Source of the DNA: a virus
Direction: 5' to 3' (one strand)
DNA length: 57,886 nucleotides
Virus record (IMG/VR): IMGVR_UViG_3300021403_000001
Coordinates: 1-57,886 of that record
Part shown: positions 1-7,120 of the stretch, piece by piece
Layout of the letters: every line of letters begins with the position of its first letter
How positions within the stretch are numbered: the stretch's first letter is position 1
The notes under the pieces: generated by a model
Databases searched by the model: none
Seen by the model: the letters and a program-made list of their open reading frames with translations, nothing else
What the model was told of the DNA's origin: nothing
Program-made: the position numbers and the translations under genes

Positions 1-126
1 CCCGTCCCATCTGCTTTCCCTTGACCCAATCCTGCAAGAGATTGGCGATGCCGGAAAAGTCCTGCACGGGCGGCGCGTAGTTTGCCGTCGTCGGCGCATT
101 GACGACTGGTGAATCCCAGCTCGCCA
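1..126. repeat. Terminal redundancy, left copy (126 bp)
   Basis: Identical base for base to 57761-57886. It carries the 5' end of the minus-strand 539-residue ejection protein gene: the ATG at 57827 corresponds to base 67 here, so bases 1-67 hold only a duplicate start of that gene. Such an overlap is what a circular contig or a circularly permuted phage genome looks like after assembly. A true physical terminal repeat cannot be excluded. Confidence 0.95.
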
Positions 127-792
127 TCAGACAAAGGCCATAAGGCTAGTGGCGAGGCCAGCACCGGCCTTCAGCGCGCCGAACTGATTGGCCGCGGCCT
201 GATTGTTGGCCAGATCGGCGTTTGCCTGGGCATTGCCTTGACTAGTGTTCGCACCGTAATCGAGGCTCGCCTGCTGGCCTGCAGTACCACTCTGCGTTTG
301 CGCCAAGCCTGAATAAAGGGAGCCCTGCCCCTGTGCGCTTTGCGTCGAGAACGGAAGGTACTGCTGGAGGGCTTGAAGATAGGGCTGATAAGCGTTGGTG
401 GTCGCCGTGTTCTGCCCGAGGTTCTGCAAGGCAACGTCGGTGGCTCCACTTGCAAGCTGGCCAGTGGCCGCCTGATTGCGGAGCACGTTTTGCGAACCCG
501 TATCCAGAGCGAACTGAAAGCCGGGCGTGTTTTGGAGTTGCTGGGTCGCAGAGGCGTTGCCGCTAGCCCCTCCCAAGCCCAACAGGTCACCCAGAGCCTT
601 CGTGCCCTGATTTGCCGTCGCTGTATTCGCGATGAACGGCTGAAGGCCAGCCGTATAAGAATTGGTGGCGTTCGTCAGGCCGGTGCTTAGGTCGCCGGTA
701 GCTTGCGTTTGCCCAGCCTTGATGCTGGCAATCTGCGCGTTCGCCGCGTCCTGCGCGTTGTCGTTGTTAAATAAGTCCAATATGCTGGCCAT
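127..792 (-). CDS. P22 gp7-like DNA ejection protein
   Basis: 221 residues, rich in Ala, Gln, Gly, Asn and Thr, with no Cys. It starts MASILDLFNNDN, a short amphipathic opening typical of small internal virion proteins, and ends in a hydrophobic stretch (GALKAGAGLATSLMAFV). It is the first gene after the 746- and 539-residue ejection candidates when the circle is closed, which matches the P22 order where small and large ejection proteins are adjacent. It would be packaged in the capsid and delivered to the cell envelope with the DNA. The call rests on composition and position, not on a motif. Confidence 0.6.
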   Translation of the reverse strand: MASILDLFNNDNAQDAANAQIASIKAGQTQATGDLSTGLTNATNSYTAGLQPFIANTATANQGTKALGDLLGLGGASGNASATQQLQNTPGFQFALDTGSQNVLRNQAATGQLASGATDVALQNLGQNTATTNAYQPYLQALQQYLPFSTQSAQGQGSLYSGLAQTQSGTAGQQASLDYGANTSQGNAQANADLANNQAAANQFGALKAGAGLATSLMAFV

Positions 793-831
793 GCTGGAAC
801 ATAGCGGCCAACTGGTTTACCAATTTTCGGG

Positions 832-1131
832 CTAGTTAAGCGCCGCTTTCATGGCCAGTTTCACGATCTGATCCACGAAACCCTTTTCGATCGCTCCCGA
901 GCTTTTCCCTGCCAGATGGGCTTTACCATAGAGCCATGCGAGGGTGTACGTCACAGGAGCGGGATCGTTCATGTTGCGGGCTTCAGCGACGGCCTGACGG
1001 GCGTAATCTTCGCCTTGGGCGTAGTCCTTTGCATGGTCGCCGCTTGGTTCTACGGACCATCCATCCCATTGTTCGCCGTCATTCTCGGGCGGCTTGACGA
1101 ACGGCAGAATCCTAGTGGGTTGGTTGACCAT
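832..1131 (-). CDS. Hypothetical virion-region protein
   Basis: 99 residues. The N-terminal half is acidic and Trp-rich (EQWDGWSVEPSG). The C-terminal half is predicted helical, with Tyr/Ala-rich segments (AWLYGKAHLAGK). No known domain is recognised. It lies between the gp7-like gene and the repeat-motif protein at 1168-1503 in the same operon, with short gaps, so a role in the virion or its assembly is likely but unproven. Confidence 0.6.
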   Translation of the reverse strand: MVNQPTRILPFVKPPENDGEQWDGWSVEPSGDHAKDYAQGEDYARQAVAEARNMNDPAPVTYTLAWLYGKAHLAGKSSGAIEKGFVDQIVKLAMKAALN

Positions 1132-1167
1132 GCCGCAGCATACGCCAGTTGGACAATAGTTTGAAGG

Positions 1168-1503
1168 TCACGGCAGCGTCAGGTCCACATAATGGCACCA
1201 CGCGTAGAAAGGAATCGTCGGCTTTCTGTCCACGCCAAGGATCGGCGTTTCCTTCGGCAGAGATTGCGGGTTAGTCGCGAGCGGCCGGATAGACCGATCA
1301 GCCCACAACAGCCACTTCAGGAACGGTATCGTCGGCCGCCGCGCTATCACGATGGCGACGGGCGGCAATGGCTCGCGAGCTCCAACGCCGTGCGGAGCCG
1401 TTGCCTCGTCAATGCCTTGAAGCCAAGCATTAAACTCTATGGTCGGAGAATTTTGCGTATCGACAATGACGCTACCGAATGTCGGTAATGCTGGGCGGCT
1501 CAT
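1168..1503 (-). CDS. Virion-region protein with three PTIxF repeats
   Basis: 111 residues built around three copies of a short motif: SPTIEFNAWLQGID near residue 19, RRPTIPFLKWLLWAD near 55 and RKPTIPFYAWCHYVD near 91. Each reads PTI-x-F-x2-W with an Asp five or so residues later. Similar PT-x2-F-x2-W motifs occur in adaptor or fibre segments of phage proteins. The ATG follows two bases after the stop of the 56-residue gene upstream. No enzyme motif is seen. Function is inferred only from repeat and position. Confidence 0.65.
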   Translation of the reverse strand: MSRPALPTFGSVIVDTQNSPTIEFNAWLQGIDEATAPHGVGAREPLPPVAIVIARRPTIPFLKWLLWADRSIRPLATNPQSLPKETPILGVDRKPTIPFYAWCHYVDLTLP

Positions 1504-1504
1504 C

Positions 1505-1675
1505 TTATTTTTGCCGCAGCCGTTGCAGTGCCCACTTCAGTGTCTCGTAATTGGTCGCCCCATAGCGTGGGTAGTAAGGATCAATGCTCCAGCGCTCCTG
1601 ATCATAGCTATCGCGTATTGCCTGCCATGATGTCATGGCGATAAACAAACCCAGCAAAAATAAGCCAGCGCCCAT
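1505..1675 (-). CDS. Small membrane-anchored protein (56 aa)
   Basis: 56 residues. It begins with a hydrophobic helix (AGLFLLGLFIAM), followed by a charged and aromatic tail with IDPYYPRYG and a basic C-terminus. Its ATG overlaps the stop of the gp10-like neck gene (ATGA), and its stop is immediately followed by the next ATG, so it is embedded in a translationally coupled operon. It is too short for a default gene caller. It could be an inner-membrane-interacting virion or accessory protein; no homolog is recognised. Confidence 0.65.
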   Translation of the reverse strand: MGAGLFLLGLFIAMTSWQAIRDSYDQERWSIDPYYPRYGATNYETLKWALQRLRQK

Positions 1676-3126
1676 CAGTAAGCCCTCGCGTCAGCCGCCT
1701 GCTTTGCCTTGACGAAGGACGCATAGACGGGATCGGACGCGCTCATGCGCCAGCGGCGCCCACGCGGTCCCGCCGTCCCGGCACTCAGGACGGTGACGCG
1801 CTGGGCGCCATTGCCTTGGGCTCCAAGAGTCCTCAGCACCGGGTTTGACCAGGTAGTGCCGCCATCATCCGACCAACTGATCTGCACTTGGGGATTTTGC
1901 TGGTTCGGCGTGCCAGAGGCGATGCCTACCCCCGTTACCCAATCGAAGTCGGCGCGGCCAACCCGTTGTCTGTTCGGGAAGTTCTGCACTTCTCCACTTT
2001 CCATTCGCATGCGGATGGTCTGGCCGAACTCCTGTTGGTTCGTCGCGTCGATATAGCCGAGGTTACCGCTCAACGTGTCGCCCATCACCCATTTGCCGAA
2101 CGCGAATGTTCCGCCCACCCCGCGCCAAGCAGAGAATGGAGCAGTCGTGTTATTCGTGGCTTGGAAACTCTGTCGCTCGTTCCACTTCTCGGTGTTGGTG
2201 TTGAACTCCCAAGTGAAAGTTGGTGACGAAATGAACCACACCGAGCGCCCGCGATCGACATAGCAACCTGCAATAAGCGTCGTCTTGTCGCTTACTGACG
2301 CAATGGCGCGGTCCTGGTCTGGACCTGACACTTTCTGAAGCCCAAAGCTGGTCGCGTCCGTAAAGCGATAAACCCCGCCATCATCGGCAACCCACATCAA
2401 TTGGCCAAAGCCGTCCTGATGGCCTGCGATGGCGTTGGCCGATATCAGCCCGCGGTCGATCACCTGAAGCCGGGAGTATGGAAAGGCCGGAGAGGCGTTC
2501 GCCGTGTCGTTCCAAGCCTCACAGCTCGAGGTCTTGAAGAACAGCATCACGCCCTTGTAGGCGATTCCACGTATCAGTGAATCCGAGGCCCGAGACTGGA
2601 TCGTGACAAAGCAAAGCGCGTTCACGCTGGTAGCGTTGATGCCGGTCGCGAATGCCCGCCCATCTCCAATGGTGAAGAAAAAATAGCCGTCCTGAAACGC
2701 GACCGAGTTTGGAACCGGCAGATTAGCGTCAGGCCATGAGATCGGCGCAGCCCCAGCGGTCGAAACAAATGCGCCGTTCTCTGTGACAATGGCCACATTC
2801 GGATTGGTTGCGAGGTTGTTCCGCGCCATCGTGACCGGCAGCGTGCCAGCAAGTGAACCAAGCACCACTTCATTGCCGGATGCATCGTAGGTGATCAGTT
2901 CACCACTCTTGGCGACATAGATGAGGTTCTTGACGAGGAGCGCCCCCCGGTAGCCCGTAAACGTGCTTGCAGCGAACTGTGTAAGGCCCGCTGATCGCCT
3001 CCAGCGCGGCCCCAGCTTCTCCCCCATCGGCTCGGCATAGCAATTGACGAGCCTCCCTGCGCTCTCCTGAGCGTTCTCTCCTGGAGAGGAAGACAGTGGC
3101 CAAGGGATGTCTACTTCGGCGCCCAT
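1675..3126 (-). CDS. P22 gp10-like tail accessory / DNA stabilization protein
   Basis: 483 residues, close to the length of P22 gp10 (472). The opening VDIPWPLSSSPGENAQESAG and the following LVNCYAEP segment match the start of the packaged-DNA-stabilization gp10 family. The rest is beta-rich (repeated F-x-D-G-x-F and W-S-D-D-G-G-T-T-W), as expected for the beta-propeller hub that closes the portal channel below gp4. It is coupled by ATGA overlap to the gp4-like gene upstream. Spike or fibre proteins would attach to this hub. Confidence 0.85.
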   Translation of the reverse strand: MGAEVDIPWPLSSSPGENAQESAGRLVNCYAEPMGEKLGPRWRRSAGLTQFAASTFTGYRGALLVKNLIYVAKSGELITYDASGNEVVLGSLAGTLPVTMARNNLATNPNVAIVTENGAFVSTAGAAPISWPDANLPVPNSVAFQDGYFFFTIGDGRAFATGINATSVNALCFVTIQSRASDSLIRGIAYKGVMLFFKTSSCEAWNDTANASPAFPYSRLQVIDRGLISANAIAGHQDGFGQLMWVADDGGVYRFTDATSFGLQKVSGPDQDRAIASVSDKTTLIAGCYVDRGRSVWFISSPTFTWEFNTNTEKWNERQSFQATNNTTAPFSAWRGVGGTFAFGKWVMGDTLSGNLGYIDATNQQEFGQTIRMRMESGEVQNFPNRQRVGRADFDWVTGVGIASGTPNQQNPQVQISWSDDGGTTWSNPVLRTLGAQGNGAQRVTVLSAGTAGPRGRRWRMSASDPVYASFVKAKQAADARAY

Positions 3127-3482
3127 CAGAACTGCGGCGCGCGCAGGATTTCACCCGTGGGCCTTCCCCGGTTCATGACACGAAATTGCAGGAGCGCGAG
3201 CTGGTAGTCCTTATCCACTTCGGCCGCGGAATCGCCGATCAGGCCGAACTTGGACTTGCAATGGAAGGCGACACAGGCCGCGAACGGAATGAAATATTCG
3301 TCCGGGATATTGTTGAGGTCGGGGATATAGACGATCTCTGAGGCACCCAATAGGGCCACAATGGACGGAAGCTTTTCCGACACGCGATTAAGGTCCTCGG
3401 TCTCGGCAGTCTGGCCAGCAGCCAGCACACCGAGGTTTTCAAGAACCTCTTGCAGAAGATCGGCTTCCGTCCGGAATCCCAA
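3126..3482 (-). CDS. P22 gp4-like head completion protein
   Basis: 118 residues, mostly helical, with the profile of the tail accessory factor gp4 family (about 110-165 residues). It starts GFRTEADLLQEVLENLGV, has a helical middle (YFIPFAACVAFHCKSKFG) and a QLALLQFRVMNRGRPTGE segment. In P22 this protein binds beneath the portal ring and forms the neck with gp10, which is the next gene here. Unlike P22 gp4 it has no room for a muramidase domain. Its stop overlaps the start of the gp10-like gene. Confidence 0.75.
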   Translation of the reverse strand: MGFRTEADLLQEVLENLGVLAAGQTAETEDLNRVSEKLPSIVALLGASEIVYIPDLNNIPDEYFIPFAACVAFHCKSKFGLIGDSAAEVDKDYQLALLQFRVMNRGRPTGEILRAPQF

Positions 3483-3488
3483 GGCTCA

Positions 3489-3962
3489 TTACTCGTTGAC
3501 GGCGGACTGTGCGAGCGCTTCCTGTTCCTTCAGGATGCTGTACCGCGACTTGTAGATGGTCTGGATGTACTCAACGTCATCCTCGCCGCAGCCGCACTGG
3601 ATGCGGAGGTCTTCCTCATCACGCCAGCGCCGCGCCATCTCCTTCGTCGAGTGCGAGGTCCGCACCCAGCCGACCGCATAGCCGCGGTACTGCTCGGAAG
3701 TATCAGGAATGCTCGGCGTCGCCTTGGCCTGATCGAAGCCTTCGACCTTGAACCAGGGGTTGTTCTTCGCCGCTTCGATCATTTCGACGGCCGAAAGCCC
3801 GTTCTTGATATCCTGCGGCTTCACCGGTTTGTTGGCGTGGAAGCGGTGCCGATTCCAGAGCGTGGAGTGCGGGTCGCCATCATGGATCGGTGTGTAGGTG
3901 ATGGTCGGAAGCTCTTTCTTCTCGGCCTTGGTGGGCTTCTCTAGCGTAGCGGCGGCGGTCAT
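3489..3962 (-). CDS. Hypothetical capsid-neck region protein
   Basis: 157 residues, hydrophilic. A basic/acidic N-terminus (LEKPTKAEKKE) is followed by a His- and Trp-containing segment (HSTLWNRHRFHANKP) and a charged helical C-terminus. A CGCGEDD stretch near residue 125 is the only cluster of Cys. It sits between the secreted-type head protein and the gp4-like gene. No family is recognised. A structural or assembly role is suggested by position. Confidence 0.6.
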   Translation of the reverse strand: MTAAATLEKPTKAEKKELPTITYTPIHDGDPHSTLWNRHRFHANKPVKPQDIKNGLSAVEMIEAAKNNPWFKVEGFDQAKATPSIPDTSEQYRGYAVGWVRTSHSTKEMARRWRDEEDLRIQCGCGEDDVEYIQTIYKSRYSILKEQEALAQSAVNE

Positions 3963-3989
3963 GGCTTCTCCGTTGTGTTCAAAGATAAC

Positions 3990-4013
3990 GGGCGCGGGCC
4001 GTAGCCCACGCCC
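3990..4013 (-). terminator. Hairpin downstream of the secreted-type head gene
   Basis: GGGCG-C-GGGC-loop-GCCC-A-CGCCC forms a long G+C stem with one mismatch, just after the stop of the 4024-4554 gene. On the minus strand it is followed by GTTATCTTTG, not a clean T run. It could be a weak terminator or an RNA-stability hairpin that tunes expression after the head genes. Confidence 0.5.
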
Positions 4014-4023
4014 GACGCGAGAC

Positions 4024-4554
4024 TTACTGATCGTCGTCCGCGATGTAATCGATCAGGAGCGTCACTTTGCCGGCCGTTGCCGCAGTGCCCGTCTGCGTAT
4101 AGCGGACGTACAGGTCAAAGCCGCCCTGCGATCCGGTTGCGGTGCCAGAGGTCACGACAAGGCCAAGGCCTGCCGCGCTGCTCATGTTCTGGTTGCCTGT
4201 GGTCGCAGCAACGCAGTTGGTGCCAGCGGTGGTGCCAGAGGCGAGGAAATCGCCACCGGTCGCCGTTGAGCCGATGGTGAGGTTGTTGGTGGTGCCGGCA
4301 TTGAACGCCGTGGTCACATAGCAGCGGATGCCAGTGATGTAAGCGTTCGCCGGGATGGCGCCGATCTTGACGCCGGCACCGATATTGGCGTCGTTGAAGT
4401 TCACTACCTTGCGGAAGTGAACCGAGGTCTGGATTTGCAGCACGCGCGGCGAGAAGCTGGGCGGACTCGTCAGAGCCAACACAGGCACGGTGAACACGAA
4501 GGCGGTCAGTGCGACCGACAGCGCGCCAAGGATACGGGAACGAAGGGTTTTCAT
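4024..4554 (-). CDS. Head-region protein with N-terminal signal peptide
   Basis: 176 residues. The first 28 look like a Sec signal peptide: basic MKTLRSR, then a hydrophobic core ending near PVLALTSPP. The mature part is Thr/Gly/Ala/Asn-rich and beta-strand-like (TSGTATGSQGGFDLYVRY), with a single Cys pair near residues 94 and 116. It lies directly downstream of the major capsid gene, where many phages place a head decoration protein. A signal peptide is odd for a cytoplasmically assembled head, so it might instead be an uncleaved membrane-binding segment. Hairpins flank the gene on both sides. Confidence 0.6.
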   Translation of the reverse strand: MKTLRSRILGALSVALTAFVFTVPVLALTSPPSFSPRVLQIQTSVHFRKVVNFNDANIGAGVKIGAIPANAYITGIRCYVTTAFNAGTTNNLTIGSTATGGDFLASGTTAGTNCVAATTGNQNMSSAAGLGLVVTSGTATGSQGGFDLYVRYTQTGTAATAGKVTLLIDYIADDDQ

Positions 4555-4589
4555 GGTCTCAAGTCCTGAATTGTTGGGCCAAGGGAGAT

Positions 4590-4612
4590 GCCGGAAGCCT
4601 CATGCCTCCGGC
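4590..4612 (-). terminator. Hairpin between capsid and head-region genes
   Basis: GCCGGA-x-GC-loop-GC-x-TCCGGC forms a stem just downstream of the capsid gene stop on the minus strand. No T run follows (ATCTCCCTT). It may lower read-through or protect the 3' end of the abundant capsid message. Confidence 0.45.
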
Positions 4613-4623
4613 GTCAGGTTTCC

Positions 4624-5772
4624 TTAGGTGTCGCTCGCCGACGCGACGAACGCGGTGAAGATTCCCCACTCCTTCAGATTTCCAGCGAGGTTCTTCTTGG
4701 CGATCTTGGCGAGGCCGTAGGCCATCTTGATGCCGGCGCCGCGGAAGAACTGATAGTCGTCTTCCTTGAGGAACGTCGGAGTCGGCGCGCGGCCCCAGCA
4801 ATGAGCCATCGCGGACTGCCCGCAGATGAACACCGGAGCAACCTGCCCCGCCGAACCGCCGGCCGTGGTGTAGAAGGTCGGCAGACGGATATCCATCTCG
4901 GGGATTTCCCGGATGATCATGCCGCTGTAGATCAGATCGCCGTCCTGGAAGAGCGGGTTCTTGTCCATTCCGTTGCCTTCACGGGCGCGAGCCTGGGTGT
5001 TGGCATTGATGATGGTGGTGTCCAGCTGAAGATCGCGGAAGGCATTCGACCCTGCGAACACCATGAAGTATTCGCGGTTGGTGTTCTTCACCATGTAGGG
5101 GCGAATGCGCGGATTGGCCTTCTTCGCCAGCCGCTTCGCCTTCAGGAGTGTCGCTGCGGAGAGCGTCATGCCGGAGGTGATGTTGGCCATCGAGGAGGCG
5201 AAGTTGCCCGCCACGAGGTTGCCGGTTGCGCCGCCGATCAGAACGCGGTCAGCGTTGTCCGTGATCCACGTATTGCGTTGGGCAGCGGTCGCCGCATCGA
5301 ACAGGATGCCGTTGACACGCTGGCCACCAGCCGAACCGAGGCCCGCAGGCGCCGCTTCAGCGGGGAGCGCATAGAAGGCATCGATGATCTCGTCACGGAT
5401 GAGCTCCTTGCCCCAGTCTTCAAGCAGGGGCTTGGCTTCCGCGAAGATGTCGATGGACGACTTCTGCTCTTCCGCGTTGTTGATCTTGATGGCGTTGCGG
5501 CCCCAATCGATGTACGCGCGGAAGCCGTAGTTATCGATGGTCTCTTCGTTGCCGACCAGGATGCCGGAACCGACAGGCTGGTTCTTCAGGCGAGCCACGA
5601 GCGGCACGTTGATCTGCTCGCCGCCCTTCTTGAGGTCGTTGACGACGCGGATGATCGCGTTCGCCGATGCGCTCATGTAGGGCCCGAAGAGATTTGCGCG
5701 GATGTATTCCCGCGTGATCTCTCGACGGAACTGAATGAGTTTATTGTTGACTTGAACGGTAGTTGAGGCCAC
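4624..5772 (-). CDS. Major capsid protein (P22 coat / N4-gp56-like)
   Basis: 382 residues. The N-terminus MASTTVQVNNKLIQFRREIT, the downstream INVPLVARLKNQPVGSG segment and NYGFRAYIDWGRNAIKIN fit the HK97-fold coat families found next to P22-type portals and scaffolds. Further segments include a conserved NREYFMVFAGSNAFRDL stretch and a C-terminal ALAKIAKK-like tail. It sits immediately downstream of the scaffold gene and upstream of the neck genes, the standard P22-like order. It is expected to form the icosahedral shell. No internal deletion or frameshift is seen. Confidence 0.85.
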   Translation of the reverse strand: MASTTVQVNNKLIQFRREITREYIRANLFGPYMSASANAIIRVVNDLKKGGEQINVPLVARLKNQPVGSGILVGNEETIDNYGFRAYIDWGRNAIKINNAEEQKSSIDIFAEAKPLLEDWGKELIRDEIIDAFYALPAEAAPAGLGSAGGQRVNGILFDAATAAQRNTWITDNADRVLIGGATGNLVAGNFASSMANITSGMTLSAATLLKAKRLAKKANPRIRPYMVKNTNREYFMVFAGSNAFRDLQLDTTIINANTQARAREGNGMDKNPLFQDGDLIYSGMIIREIPEMDIRLPTFYTTAGGSAGQVAPVFICGQSAMAHCWGRAPTPTFLKEDDYQFFRGAGIKMAYGLAKIAKKNLAGNLKEWGIFTAFVASASDT

Positions 5773-5803
5773 GTCCGTAGCTCCTTAATGACGCAGGCGG
5801 CGC

Positions 5804-6940
5804 TTAACCGGCCTGACGATCTGCCCAGACGCTCTCGAAAATCCCTTCTTCGCTGCCATCGAAGTCTGCCGGATTGACACGCTGCGCCGACTGACTTCCC
5901 GAGGCATCGCCGAGCGACTTCGGAAAGCGCGTTACGTTGCGTGGACGGCCATTGTCGGCTTGCGCCGCTTCGGACTTGAGATCGGCGAGCAACTGCTTGC
6001 GGAACTCGGGGTCCTTCATCAGAGCTTCGCGCGTTTCGGTTCGTATCTGCTCCGCGAACTTGTCCGGATCGCTGCCGACGCGCTGCAAGGTGGTCTGCTG
6101 CTTGTGCCAGTTCATCAGGGCGCGGCCGGGGTTCGGCGCGTTGACGATTCGGGCGACTTCAGCGCGGGTCATCGGGTCGTCACGACTGACTTGCCGCATT
6201 ACCTGCTTCGTGACGGGGTTGATGCCGGTCAGGTTCTCGTAGGCTTTGACGAACTCTTCCCCGTGGGCCTCGTGAGCGTCCGCCATTGACGATTCAACGA
6301 AGTTCTGGCGATAGACATCCTGGGCTTGAGAAACGGCTTCGGACTTGGCCTTCTGAAGCACCCATGCCTCGTACCCTTCCGGGTCGGTGAACATGTCTGG
6401 CTTCTGGGCCGGCTTTTCTGGCGTCTGCTGTTGGACCTGTGGCTGCGGTTGGGGCTGGGCAAGCCGCGCCATCATCTCGTCAAAGCGCCGGTTGATGGCC
6501 GCGATCTCGGTCTTGTACCGATCCTCGTTGGCCTTCTCGCGCTCTTCGACTTCGCGCCGCTTGTTTGCCTCTCCCGTCAGGCGGGAACGCGGGACCATAT
6601 GCCCCTTGTCATCGCCTTTGCCTTCGGCCTTCTCTGGCTTCTCGGAGGTGAAGCGGCCCTTGTCGTCTCGGGCTGTCTCTTCCTCTTTCTCGCCGTCAGT
6701 TTCGCCTTTGTCCTCGTCGTTTTTCTCGCCCGCGTCGGCCTTCGTCTCGGATTCCTCACCCGAGTCATCGGCTTCAGCGCCAAGATCGTCTTCCATTTCC
6801 TCTGCGGAGCGGTCGCCGTCGCCATCGGATTCGCCATCTGCGGGCGTATCGAATGCGTCTCGGAAGAGCTCGTTATCGGTGTTGGCGACGGCCTCGGTTA
6901 GAAGTCTGTCTTCCAGCGGAGAAATTTCGCGTTGGCTCAT
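5804..6940 (-). CDS. Scaffolding protein
   Basis: 378 residues, strongly charged. Residues 35-110 are almost all Asp, Glu, Lys, Ser and Gly, then a helical, Gln-rich coiled-coil region (MARLAQPQPQPQVQQQ) and a basic helical C-terminus. This composition and the position between portal and capsid genes are characteristic of P22-type scaffolds, which direct procapsid assembly and then leave the head. The final 40 residues (GSEEGIFESVWADRQAG) may contact the coat. The long plus-strand reading frame opposite it is a composition shadow. Confidence 0.8.
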   Translation of the reverse strand: MSQREISPLEDRLLTEAVANTDNELFRDAFDTPADGESDGDGDRSAEEMEDDLGAEADDSGEESETKADAGEKNDEDKGETDGEKEEETARDDKGRFTSEKPEKAEGKGDDKGHMVPRSRLTGEANKRREVEEREKANEDRYKTEIAAINRRFDEMMARLAQPQPQPQVQQQTPEKPAQKPDMFTDPEGYEAWVLQKAKSEAVSQAQDVYRQNFVESSMADAHEAHGEEFVKAYENLTGINPVTKQVMRQVSRDDPMTRAEVARIVNAPNPGRALMNWHKQQTTLQRVGSDPDKFAEQIRTETREALMKDPEFRKQLLADLKSEAAQADNGRPRNVTRFPKSLGDASGSQSAQRVNPADFDGSEEGIFESVWADRQAG

Positions 6941-7120
6941 AAAATGGTCGTCCCTTCAGTGCCAGCGGTATCGTCGTGGCCACGTTCCGCCAGATATCGC
7001 TCTGGCTAGGCTGAGGAACGAAAGGAAAGCCGCCCCTGAGTGCTTGGCCGCATATCGTTGCGGGCCTCACTGCGGAGCAGAATTGATTGAAAGCGATTAA
7101 CTGATTTACGGAACGCGCCT

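Noticed and set aside
1-126. A physical T7-like terminal repeat
   Set aside because: Gene content predicts headful packaging and permuted ends; 126 bases is typical of an assembly overlap on a circle. It remains testable.
4588-5766. A 392-codon open plus-strand frame opposite the capsid gene
   Set aside because: It is antisense to the well-supported capsid gene, and its sequence is a low-complexity Arg/Val/Asp-rich shadow of that G+C-rich codon pattern.
6326-7100. Long plus-strand frames opposite the scaffold gene
   Set aside because: Their Ser-rich or Leu/Val-rich composition is what the Glu/Asp-rich scaffold codons produce on the other strand.
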